DNA of 64,000 bases from Belliella aquatica (lineage in GTDB: Bacteria; Bacteroidota; Bacteroidia; Cytophagales; Cyclobacteriaceae). Positions 52,433 to 61,087 of this stretch are shown here, piece after piece. Both the position numbers and the translations under genes were made by a program. Under the pieces are notes generated by a model. It saw nothing but the letters and a program-made list of their open reading frames with translations, did not search any database and was not told the DNA's origin. The stretch lies in the NCBI RefSeq assembly GCF_014637795.1, contig NZ_BMFD01000002.1:254819-318818 (forward strand), read 5' to 3'. Every line of letters begins with the position of its first letter. The first letter of the stretch is position 1.

Positions 52433-55400
52433 CTAAAAAGAGTACCTTAAGCCTAGTTGAATTCTCCAAGGCGTCCCATTGACAGGCAATACGCCGACCC
52501 CTTGCTCTACATTGTAGATGTATTGTTGTGTATCTTGATTGAATCCACGAATACTCTGAAGGTTTCTAGAGCTACTGAGGTTATTATTTACTCCCCAATC
52601 TTTGCTCAGCATATTCATGAAATTGAAGACATCACCTGATATTTCGAGTCTTTGAGTTCCCGCAATTTTGATTTGTTTTAATAATCTCAAATCTAGGTTA
52701 TAAAACATGGGGTTTTCTCCGCCATTTCTTTCAGCGACCTTTCCAAAACTATCCCTCAAGTACTTTTTGGTACTTTCAGAAGTATTCGGATCATTGAGAA
52801 TCGCATTGTATCCATCTCTGATGTTTTCAGGCGTGTTTGGGTTATTCGGATCAAATACAAAGGCAAGGGCATTGTTGAGTGGGAAATCCCCTTGAAGTGA
52901 CCCATTAGACACTAAGAAAGAATATCTAGATCCGCTTACCCCGATTAAAGTTGCTCCCATCATAAAGCCTTTCCAAGTTGGTGTAGCACCATTCAAGACA
53001 ATTTTATGCTTGAACTGATTGTCAGAATAGGCCCAATTTAGATTTCTTGAATCATCTACAACTGGAAGGAATGTGGAAGTATTTGCTACACAGCAATTGT
53101 AAGAGGTGTTGTCAAAAGCCTGATTGTAAGTGTACGATGCTGTAAAGTAACCGTCTTTTCCAAGTCTAACACTCCCGTCTAAGATCAAGGCATATTGATA
53201 TCCTGCACCTACAGAGTTCAGTTCTAAGACTCTCCCCACATTTTCTGATTTCCTTGAATTCAACCAATTTGTCTGACCATTTGCCCCAATGGTATTTGCT
53301 GGTACAAACACACCCCTATCGGCTTCATTCGTCAATCTGAAATATGGATCATCAACCAAATTTCTTTCTAAATAAACATAGTTATTGAAAGTATAGGAAT
53401 AAATGATATTCGCTCCTATTCTGTATCTATCTCCTAAAAGCTTGTTGTAATTCAGGTTTGCTTTGAAGGTATTCGGTACTCTGAAATCATCAGAAACGCT
53501 GTTGATTGTAGAGATGAATTCAGCACCTTCTGGTATGCCTGGTGCTTCTACACCATTTCTGTAGCCAATAAAATCCGCTTCAGGAACCAAGGCACCCTGT
53601 ACATCAATTGCTGCGAGCATCGCACCAGAGTTTTGAATGTTATTCACTTGTGCATAGTAATGTGGTTGTGCGGCGAAAATCCCTGTTCCAAACTTTATGA
53701 TATCGGTATTTTTTCCTTTGATATCCCAAGTAAGTTGAACTCTAGGCTGGATATTTCCAAAATCAGCAGGTTTATTATCTGTTCTGATACCCAATTCACT
53801 GGCAACAGCAGGGTTAAATGCAGCTTCATCCATAAACATTGTTGCATCATACCTGATCCCCGCTACCAAGTTCACATCCTTGTGTGGATTTACTTCCATT
53901 TGAGCAAAAGCAGAGAGGTCAACAACAGTTTGCTTGACGATTGGAAGCCCTTGAAGCGGAACTTCCCTTGCATATCTGAACGGATTATTATTTTCGAAAT
54001 CCTGGAGGCTATTGTAGAAGAATCTCCCGTTTTGTTCATTACTTAAGAGTGTTTCCAAGTAAGTAACCATGTTGTCCGTACCAAAGGTAAAGTTGAACTT
54101 TCCTCTTTGCATGTAGGTGGTATTGACGATGTGAACTTGCTGTTCAAGGTTTGTTTCAGGTGAAAACCGCTGACCTCCTATTTGTAAATTTGTAGTTTGG
54201 ATTGCGTTGGGGTTGTTTGCTGTTGGAAAAGGAGACACCACCCTTACAATCGCTCTAGGCATATTGGTTGCGGGCAATTGTCTATTTACAGAGAATGCCC
54301 TTTCTGCATGTTGGAATTGAACTTTGAGTTCGTTGGTTGTATTGGCATTGGCGATAGATCTCAAAGAGACCAACAAGCTGTTTTCTTTAGAAGTAAAATC
54401 CCCTAGTACTTCAGCAAGATTGATTGAAGTATTGTCATTGATTGAAAAAGGATTTGACCAATCCGTGTAATTGTTTCTGATTGTCAGTTTATTTCTTTTG
54501 TTGATTTGCCAATCTATTCTTGCGAAGAAGGTATTCGCGACAGTTTTCCTAGAAAACTCACCCACCTGCTGTTCAGGCCCTACGCCGTAAAGTCTTCTTG
54601 CAACGTCTACAAATTTATCTAGCGTATCTTTTCTGATTCTAAGTCTTCTTTCATCGTCTTCATTTCTAATGTCTCCAATGAAAACTGGTTCCCCGGCATC
54701 TTGTCTATCAAAAACGGTGAAGAAGTGAACTTTATCTTTGATGATTGGGCCCCCTAAACTGAAGCCCCACTGGGTATTGTTGAATACTACATCTCTGTTG
54801 TTTCCTCGGATATCGTTTGGACTAGCGAGGTTATCATTTCTATGGTAAACAAAAGCAGAGCCTTCCAAGGTATTGGTACCAGATTTTGTAACCGCATTGA
54901 GGGCACCACCGGCTTGTCTTCCTTGTGTGACATCGTAGGAATTGGTGGCTACTTCAAATTCTCTGATTGCTTCAATCGAAACAGTATATGGACCTCTTCC
55001 GATCTCACCTGCTGTCAATTGGTTTCTTGCATTTACACCATCCAAGGTAACATTGGTGGATGTTCTTCGTTGTCCTCCTAGGTTTAATCCACCACCACCT
55101 TGTAGCGGAGAAAGCGCTGTCAGGTTGGTGAAATTCCTTCCTTCTGTAGGTAGATTTTTGATTTGATTTGAATTGATGGCAGTTACTGCACCAAGTTTAT
55201 CCATTTGATTTTTGAAGTTATCTGCTGATACGACAACTTCTGCTAGGTCATTGCTCCCATATTCCATGATCAGGTCAATATTCACTCGATCACCTTGGTT
55301 CAGCTGGTATCCTGTACGTTTTTGCGTATCGAAGCCGATAAAGCTAACCGTTATCGAGTAAGGCTTTCCTAAAGGGAGCTGCTGAAACTGAAATCTACCA

Positions 55401-55624
55401 TCTACTCCTGTGATTGTTCCTGCCTCGAAGCCTGTAGATTCGTTTCTCACGAGGATACTTGCGCCGATAAGTGGTTCTTTGTTATCGTCTAGGACTAAGC
55501 CACTTATTGTGGCATTTGTAGCTTGTGCCAAAGCAGATGGTACGTTACCTACTGATAGAGAGATCCATGTTAAAACAAAGATTCCCAGCACTTTTTGGAA
55601 TTGTTTTGTAATGTTAGAATACAT
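52433..55624 (-). CDS. Oar-like TonB-dependent outer-membrane receptor
   Basis: 1063 residues. Signal peptide (about 1-35, ends SALAQ), a CarboxypepD_reg-like domain (about 38-120, SGLVLDDNKEPLIGASILVR), a plug (about 135-250, NLGGQRRTSTNVTLDGVNAR, RQAGGALNAVTKSGTNTLEG) and a long beta barrel that ends in the aromatic YRIQLGLRYSF expected for BAM recognition. The AVTKSGTN block is typical of the Oar/OmpA-related receptors. Substrate unknown. There is no SusD partner. It is transcribed toward the Crp/PhoD pair. Confidence 0.9.
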   Translation of the reverse strand: MYSNITKQFQKVLGIFVLTWISLSVGNVPSALAQATNATISGLVLDDNKEPLIGASILVRNESTGFEAGTITGVDGRFQFQQLPLGKPYSITVSFIGFDTQKRTGYQLNQGDRVNIDLIMEYGSNDLAEVVVSADNFKNQMDKLGAVTAINSNQIKNLPTEGRNFTNLTALSPLQGGGGLNLGGQRRTSTNVTLDGVNARNQLTAGEIGRGPYTVSIEAIREFEVATNSYDVTQGRQAGGALNAVTKSGTNTLEGSAFVYHRNDNLASPNDIRGNNRDVVFNNTQWGFSLGGPIIKDKVHFFTVFDRQDAGEPVFIGDIRNEDDERRLRIRKDTLDKFVDVARRLYGVGPEQQVGEFSRKTVANTFFARIDWQINKRNKLTIRNNYTDWSNPFSINDNTSINLAEVLGDFTSKENSLLVSLRSIANANTTNELKVQFQHAERAFSVNRQLPATNMPRAIVRVVSPFPTANNPNAIQTTNLQIGGQRFSPETNLEQQVHIVNTTYMQRGKFNFTFGTDNMVTYLETLLSNEQNGRFFYNSLQDFENNNPFRYAREVPLQGLPIVKQTVVDLSAFAQMEVNPHKDVNLVAGIRYDATMFMDEAAFNPAVASELGIRTDNKPADFGNIQPRVQLTWDIKGKNTDIIKFGTGIFAAQPHYYAQVNNIQNSGAMLAAIDVQGALVPEADFIGYRNGVEAPGIPEGAEFISTINSVSDDFRVPNTFKANLNYNKLLGDRYRIGANIIYSYTFNNYVYLERNLVDDPYFRLTNEADRGVFVPANTIGANGQTNWLNSRKSENVGRVLELNSVGAGYQYALILDGSVRLGKDGYFTASYTYNQAFDNTSYNCCVANTSTFLPVVDDSRNLNWAYSDNQFKHKIVLNGATPTWKGFMMGATLIGVSGSRYSFLVSNGSLQGDFPLNNALAFVFDPNNPNTPENIRDGYNAILNDPNTSESTKKYLRDSFGKVAERNGGENPMFYNLDLRLLKQIKIAGTQRLEISGDVFNFMNMLSKDWGVNNNLSSSRNLQSIRGFNQDTQQYIYNVEQGVGVLPVNGTPWRIQLGLRYSF

Positions 55625-55744
55625 AAGATTAGTGTTTTTCGTTTTACAAAACTGAATTTGATCTGCTGAGAAAAATGTTAATTTTTAACATATTAAGTCA
55701 TGTTAAAAGTAAGTTCATTTAGGGTTAATATTAGGTGATGATTT

Positions 55745-56474
55745 TTTAGGAAGATTGTAGATTGAGTCTCTCACAGATCCTCCCTGAAGGGAGGTGAATA
55801 CGCGGATTATTTTGGATTATATACCACAGATGAACACGGGTAGAATTTTAGATTGTAGATTTTAGAATGTAGATTGAGTCTCACGCAGATCCTCCCTGAA
55901 GGGAGGTGAATACGCGGATTTTTTTATTTTTTACCACGGATGAACACGGGTTAACACGGATAAAAAAATAGGGACCACGAATTTATCGAATTATACGAAT
56001 TGGGGTTTTGGTGGGGTGATCTTGGTTTGAATGTTGAAAACTTTATTTACTGGCTTTTTGGATTAAGGGCGCTGAAGCGCTGGGATTGACACGAATGAGG
56101 AGATGAACCTCCAAAGGATTTTTTACCACAGATGAACGCGGGTAGAATTTTAGATTGTAGATTTTAGAATGTAGATTGAGTCTCACGCAGATCCTCCCCG
56201 AAGGGAGGTAAATGCGCAGATTTTTTTATTTTTTACCACAGATGAACACGGATGGACACAGATAAAAAAAAGGGGACCACGAATTATCCAAATTGAACGA
56301 ATTAGGATTTGGTGGGATGATCTTGGTTTGAATATCGAAAACTTTATTTACTGGCTTTTTGGATTAAGGGCGCTGAAGCGCTGGGATTAACAGGAATATG
56401 GGAAAGGGGAAAGAAAGTATGAAGGAGGAAGGATGAAGAGGAAAGGAGAAAAGAGAAAGGGAAAAGCAGAAAGG
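55745..56474. repeat. Mosaic hairpin repeats upstream of the TonB receptor gene
   Basis: Repeated units: gattgtagattgagtctc, cctccctgaagggagg (near 55779, 55891, 56195), ttaccacagatgaacacggg, and ggcgctgaagcgctggg (near 56067 and 56369). The last part is purine-rich (gaaaggagaaaagagaaagg). No gene is supported. Confidence 0.7.
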
Positions 56475-56768
56475 GGTTTGGAAGGATGAAAGAGGAATTT
56501 AAAGGATGAAGGCAGAGGGAGGAAGGATGAAAAAAAGGAAAAAGGGTGACCACGGATTTTACGAATTGAACGAATTTATATTTTAGGGATATAAAAGATT
56601 GATTGGATTTGATGATCGGAAATTGGATTTAGAGGGATTTAAAAATTATGGAGCTGAAGCGCTGCGATTAGCACAAAAAGCCATCCACCTCTTGATTTCT
56701 GCGGGGCAGGCTAGCTGGAGGAAACATTAGGGGTTGAGGTAAAAAGAAGATCAAAAATCTTTAATTAC
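56475..56768 (+). repeat. 294-bp direct repeat, copy 1
   Basis: Nearly identical to 56814-57107 (offset 339). Contains the uninterrupted junction gaccacggattttacg, which carries a 19-base insertion in the related copy at 47433. A ctgcggggcagg hairpin-like segment lies near its end. Confidence 0.8.
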
Positions 56769-56813
56769 ACAGAGGATGAAGGAGGAAATGAAAAAAAGGG
56801 AAAAGGGGAAAGT

Positions 56814-57107
56814 GGTTTGGAAGGATGAAAGAGGAATTTAAAGGATGAAGGCAGAGGGAGGAAGGATGAAAAAAAGGAAAAAGGGTGACCACGGATTTTA
56901 CGAATTGAACGAATTTATATTTTAGGGATATAAAAGATTGATTGGATTTGATGATCGGAAATTGGATTTAGAGGGATTTATAAATTATGGAGCTGAAGCG
57001 CTGCGATTAGCACAAAAAGCCATCCACCTCTTGATTTCTGCGGGGCAGGCTAGATGGAGGAAACATTAGGGGTTGAGGTAAAAAGAAGATCAAAAATCTT
57101 TAATTAC
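56814..57107 (+). repeat. 294-bp direct repeat, copy 2
   Basis: Second copy of 56475-56768, differing at only a few positions (e.g. ctagatgg for ctagctgg). Recent duplication is inferred. Confidence 0.8.
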
Positions 57108-57431
57108 GCAGAGGAGCACGGAGGAGGCACAGAGTTCCTCAGAGGATAAAGAAAGGATGAAGGAGGAAATGAAAAAAAGGGAGAAAGGAAAAAAGTGAAA
57201 GGTTAAAGAGGTTAAAAGGTTAAAAATGATGAATATCGATCCCGAAAGCTTTCGGGAGAATTAAAAATGTCGAAGGGAGGGAAAGATGTGGAAGTGTAGA
57301 TGCATTTAGAGGATAATCAAGTCAAGGAAATCAGCCCTGAAAGGGCTGAACCATTAATAGCCTCGTATCAGGCGCTGAAAAACCGATATGGTCACTTTCT
57401 CTCGCTATGCGCCGCAATGCGGGGAAAAGAA

Positions 57432-57595
57432 ATGCGCACACCTGACCGGGAGTCCCGGCGGTGGATATATTAGGGAGAAGAGGTATTTCTCGGGACGATA
57501 GGGAAAAGGTAAATTTAGAAAGGAAAAAGGGTTGATTTTGAGTATTGAGAGAAAGTGTTGAAGCGATATATATTTTTTTCTCTTACTTTTTCTCT
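57432..57595 (+). repeat. Long dispersed repeat, copy shared with the window end
   Basis: Starts with gcgcacacctgaccgggag, contains ctcgggacgataggg and ends in a pyrimidine tract. A diverged copy runs from 63836 to the window end in the same orientation, and an inverted fragment is at 39145-39270. Confidence 0.7.
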
Positions 57596-58075
57596 CTGTT
57601 TGAAAGTAAGAAATTCGACGCCTTTCAGGGTCGGTAATTTTAGGAAAATTTAAGTTTAGTTACCCCCCGAGTTCCACACGGGGTAAATACCCTTGCGGAT
57701 TTGAACACCTTTCGGTGTTCTTTATTGATATCACATGAAACACTTAGTTTAAGCTACTTTTGCTTTTAAAAAAAAATATTTCATGTCATGAAGAACAAAT
57801 TGCACTGATTCCAATTTTTTTGACTTAGAAAAGTACAATCTTGTAAAAATTATATATTTTCTTGGTTTTTCGCCAAAAGTCGGCGAATGGTCGGGAGGCA
57901 TACGGGACACGGTCGGAACACGGACGGGAGGAAGACGGGGGAAAATGGGGTATTTTTGGAATTAAATATGATTATTATATATATAATTGTATTATTTTAA
58001 TATGCAGAAATTGAAGAAATCAATCAAAAATTGAGGTAAAAACTTGGATTATAACCAAAGCAGCAGAGTTGCATC
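57596..58075. other. Gene-free AT-rich stretch
   Basis: Two hairpins (ccctgaaaggg-like text near 57620, and aacacctttcggtgtt at 57705-57720) open it. AT-rich DNA follows, then a short G-rich segment with acgggag-type units (57890-57945). I see no gene, RNA or promoter here. Confidence 0.5.
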
Positions 58076-58560
58076 ATGGCACAATATCGGTCGTACTTAC
58101 GGCACTAGAGGAGATGAGATTTTGCTTTTGTCCCAGCAATGAATTGCTGGGTTAATATGTCGGTCATGCCGATGGCATTGGAGTCAGGAGATTTTACTTT
58201 TATTCCAGCAGTGAACTGCTGGGTTAATATGTTGGACATGCCTTCCTTCGGTAGGCAGGCCTACGGCATTGGAGGAAAGTCTGAAGACCTTGAGGGGCAG
58301 TTTGAAACTGCGATGTGGTAGGTCCAAGTCATGAGACTTGAACCAGTGGGGTCCAAGTCTCCCAAAAGGGAGATAGGTCTGAAGACTTGCACCAGAGTGG
58401 GCCCAGCATTGAAATACCGGGTTAAGAGGTCGGTCATGCCGATGCCATTAGATTTAAAGTCTAGAGACTTTGAGGGGCAGTTTAAAAACTGCGATGTGGT
58501 AGGTCCAAGCCTCCCAAAAGGGAGGCAGGTCTGAAGACTTGATCTTATAAGTTAAGAGTT
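58076..58560 (+). repeat. Ordered hairpin-chain module, copy 1
   Basis: Fixed order: A ggtcgtacttacggcac (58090), B cccagcaatgaattgctggg (58132-58151), C catgccgatggcattgg (58165), second B (58205-58222), C with an inserted 19-base hairpin (58237-58270, insert 58243-58261), D aaagtctgaagacc, E ggcagtttgaaactgc, F ccaagtcatgagacttgaacc (58323). F with an inserted hairpin (58351) follows. Other copies are at 50220-50620, 59976-60300 and 63540-63830. Confidence 0.75.
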
Positions 58561-58570
58561 CGTTTTTCTT

Positions 58571-58951
58571 CTACTTGTTCCATTTCGGTAATTCTCCGGT
58601 ATGGTCAAAAAAGTTTTTTAGCATTTCAACTTGTTCTTTCATTTGGTCGATATTGCCATCTGTTACATACCAATAAATGTCAAGAGCGTCTGTTTTGTCT
58701 TTTATTAATTGATCAGTCCAAGCAATTTTTCTTGGATTTTTGTCGAAGTGAATTCCATTTACTATTTCATTGTAAAGTCCACCTGAATTTGAGAAACCGA
58801 TATAGACTAAATTTATTTCTCCGTTTCGTAGTTCCAAAACTTTAAAAACACCGTCTTTATCTTTAGGGGCGTTGCAAACTTTTCTTAAGTCCTTAACTGC
58901 TTCAAAAAAGAAATGGTCGTTGTCTGTATATTTTTTAGGTTCTTGAAACAT
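58571..58951 (-). CDS. Small cytoplasmic protein, possibly GIY-YIG-like
   Basis: 126 residues, no signal or membrane span. The stretch GVFKVLELRNGEINLVYIGF then SNSGGLYNEIVNG (about 34-66) has the GVF...YIG spacing of GIY-YIG nucleases, but the catalytic Arg region is not clear, so the assignment is tentative. The C-terminal half is charged and helical. With the gene at 59157 it forms a pair of short, unrelated genes in the same direction separated by a structured 205-bp segment, a layout like integron cassettes. Confidence 0.6.
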   Translation of the reverse strand: MFQEPKKYTDNDHFFFEAVKDLRKVCNAPKDKDGVFKVLELRNGEINLVYIGFSNSGGLYNEIVNGIHFDKNPRKIAWTDQLIKDKTDALDIYWYVTDGNIDQMKEQVEMLKNFFDHTGELPKWNK

Positions 58952-59156
58952 TGTCTATTTGTTGTTTTATTTATCTAGATTGATACTTAATTATTCATTT
59001 TGTAACGGGATTCAGCTTGGAGACGGCGGGCCTGTCTGACGCCAAGCGGGCATTCGGAGCCGTAATCTTCAAACTTACTCCTAGCTTCTTGAAGATACTG
59101 ATTTTAATATTTACTCGGTACTGCCCGCTGTATCCAAGGTGATGTTGGCAGTAGTT
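58952..59156 (-). repeat. Structured attC-like segment between two small genes
   Basis: On the minus strand it opens CTGCCAACATCACCTTGG and ends CCCGTTACAAAATG. AGCGGGCA pairs perfectly with TGCCCGCT, CTTGG with CCAAG, and an inner CTTCAA/TTGAAG hairpin fills the loop. The GC content and pairing differ strongly from surrounding DNA. It resembles a large integron recombination site; no integrase gene is seen. Confidence 0.45.
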
Positions 59157-59639
59157 TCAACTTCTTATCCAAGGGTTGAATGTTTTTTCTGAAATTATAA
59201 GTTTTGGCTTAAACAATGCAAGCATCCTTTTTCGTCCGGTTAGCGTTTTGGGTTTTTGAGAAATCAAAATATAAGTTTCCTCCCATATTTCACCTAATTC
59301 TGTTTCGCTTTTTATATGATTTATAGGTGAAGTAAGAAATTCTTTTATGTATGCTTTAAATTCTTGGGTTGATTTGAAATTATACTGGATAAAAACTTCC
59401 TTATCATTATCTATAAAGAAATCACAAAATCCCTCAAATATTTCCAAATAGAACGGAATTCTGTCTTTATCCGTTGAATTTGAGGCGAATTTGACGTAAT
59501 CAGTATTTTCCAGAAACCCAATTTCTATTTCCTGTTCATCCAAATCATTCAATTCGAACGTTAAGCATTCAAATAGTTCAAAAGATTTTTTGGAAAGAGT
59601 CTTTTTGAGTTTGGTTGTTATATTGTCACTTCCTTTCAT
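59157..59639 (-). CDS. Hypothetical protein in cassette-like pair
   Basis: 160 residues, no signal peptide or membrane span, mixed charged composition (MKGSDNITTKLKKTLSKKSF, LEIFEGFCDFFIDNDKEVFI near 83). No known domain was recognised. TGTTGGCGGTAAT lies upstream of its start on the minus strand and CTGCCAACATCACC lies after its stop, so both ends carry text like the attC-like segment. Function unknown. Confidence 0.65.
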   Translation of the reverse strand: MKGSDNITTKLKKTLSKKSFELFECLTFELNDLDEQEIEIGFLENTDYVKFASNSTDKDRIPFYLEIFEGFCDFFIDNDKEVFIQYNFKSTQEFKAYIKEFLTSPINHIKSETELGEIWEETYILISQKPKTLTGRKRMLALFKPKLIISEKTFNPWIRS

Positions 59640-59823
59640 TATTTCAAATTACCGCCAACATTTTGCTTTCCAATATAGTAGAAAGCATTCCATTTGAGAA
59701 GATTTCCATCATAATAGAGGATATCTCCTAATTACTAAACCTACCTAAAAGATCTTAAACAAAAAAATACCATGAACAGGGTATTTTTACGGATTAAATT
59801 GAGGTTTTTGTAAATATAGGTAA
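59640..59823. other. Gap without recognised features
   Basis: AT-rich DNA with one short hairpin-like stretch (aaaaataccatg ... cagggtattttt, 59765-59790), possibly a terminator for the remnant at 59824-59975. Nothing else is seen. Confidence 0.35.
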
Positions 59824-59975
59824 TTAAAAGAATTGGGTATTGATGATGAGTCCTTTTGAACTAAGTTCTTTTAGGTATGATTCAACTTTTTCAAATTTTC
59901 CTTGATTGAGGTATTTGATAGTCTGGCGCACGGTTTCTTTTAATTGCCGGACTTTGGAAAGTCTTTCGAATGGTA
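59824..59975 (-). pseudogene. C-terminal gene fragment cut by repeat DNA
   Basis: A frame without an upstream start reads ERLSKVRQLKETVRQTIKYL then NQGKFEKVESYLKELSSKG and LIINTQFF before a stop at 59824. The amphipathic, protein-like composition contrasts with translated repeats. Upstream it runs into the hairpin module beginning at 59976, so the N-terminal part was lost or replaced. Family not recognised. Confidence 0.45.
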
Positions 59976-60300
59976 ATATCGGTCGTACCTACGGCACTGG
60001 AGTCAGGAAATTCTACTTTTATCCCAGCAGTGAACTGCTGGGTTAGTATGTCGGTCATGCCGATGGCATTGATATTTTAAGTCTGGAGACTTTGAGAGGG
60101 CAGTTTGAAAACTGCAATGTGACAGGTCCAAGTCATGAGACTTGAACCAGTGGGGACTGCTGGGTTAATATGTTGGACATGCCTTCCTTCGGTAGGCAGG
60201 CCTACGGCATTGCAAGAAAGTCTGGAGACTTTGTAAGGGCAGTTTGAAAACTGCGATGTGGTTGGTCCAAGTCATGAGACTTGAACCAGTGGGTTCTTCG
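59976..60300 (+). repeat. Ordered hairpin-chain module, copy 2
   Basis: Same order as 58076-58560: A (59976), B cccagcagtgaactgctggg (60023-60042), C catgccgatggcatt (60056), D, E ggcagtttgaaaactgc, F ccaagtcatgagacttgaacc (60129). A second partial round carries C with the same 19-base insert (insert 60184-60202), then D, E and F. B differs from copy 1 by a paired change in both arms. Confidence 0.75.
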
Positions 60301-60718
60301 GGACAGGCATTGACACATCCGCCTCAGCGGACTTTTTGAGAAAAGTAACCAAAAAGTCAAGAATTTCGAATTCCCGCAATACTGCGGGACAGGCTCTTCA
60401 ACCCGCAAAAGGCCACCGCCTGCCCGGTCGAAATTCAGCCCACCCGCATCAGACGGTTTGAGTATAGGTGACGGTTTATTCCAATATGTAGGGTTGGGAA
60501 AATAACTTCAATTAGGGCCGTCCTTTGGGAAGCCTGAAGCTGAGATGAAGAAAAAGGGTTTTAAAGGAGGAAGGAGGAAAAAGGTTAAAGGGAAAAGGGA
60601 AAAGGGAAAAGGGTTTTAAAGGATGAAGGAGGAAGGATGAGGGATGAAAAAGAGGAAATGGTGAAGGAAAAAGATAAAAAAGTGTAGATGCAATCTAGAA
60701 TTGGGGCTCTTTTGATTT
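60301..60718. repeat. Mosaic repeats and purine-rich DNA
   Basis: Contains cttcgggacaggcatt (60298), a cccgcaatactgcgggacagg hairpin of the CAGG-tail type (60373) and, from 60530, purine-rich units (aggatgaaggaggaaggatg). No gene is supported. Confidence 0.55.
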
Positions 60719-60910
60719 CTAGATGTAGGGGTCGATGTCTTCTAGGGGGATGCCGGAGAATTGGGAGAATTCTTTGATGGTGACGAATTGATGGGATTCT
60801 TTTTTGTAATAAATACGCATTTTGGTAAGCAGGTCCTGGGAATACCTCTCTGATCTATCTGTTATCCTTTGGATATCTTTGGGATATATGACGCATCTCT
60901 TCTTAAACAT
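60719..60910 (-). CDS. Small conserved-looking hypothetical protein
   Basis: 63 residues: MFKKRCVIYPKDIQRITDRS then ERYSQDLLTKMRIYYKKESH and QFVTIKEFSQFSGIPLEDIDPYI. The pattern PKDIQxITxRSxRYSxxLL with a later HQFVTxxEFxxxxGI looks like a small DNA-binding or adaptor fold found beside many Bacteroidota genes; this is from memory and not certain. There is no signal peptide. It stands alone between repeat blocks. Confidence 0.6.
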   Translation of the reverse strand: MFKKRCVIYPKDIQRITDRSERYSQDLLTKMRIYYKKESHQFVTIKEFSQFSGIPLEDIDPYI

Positions 60911-61087
60911 GCTTTTGAACCTATTTGTGAGGAAAAAACTTTGTTTGACGTTTTGATAATTGAGTGGATTGGTTGAATATTTTAGATTGTAGATTTTAGA
61001 TTTTAGACCTACCTATCATTAGGCAGGTTTTAGAAGGTAGACAGGTTTAGGATTGATGTTGCATGGCTGGTGTTTCGAAAGAGGTTT
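60911..61087. other. Gap upstream of small gene
   Basis: Contains repeat text (ttagattgtagattttagat near 60982) and an AGGCAGG-tailed hairpin (cctacctatcattaggcagg, 61008). No gene seen. Confidence 0.45.

Noticed and set aside
57880..57960. G-rich segment as a possible rRNA or structured RNA fragment
   Set aside because: It consists of short acgggag-type units without convincing pairing or similarity to known RNAs.
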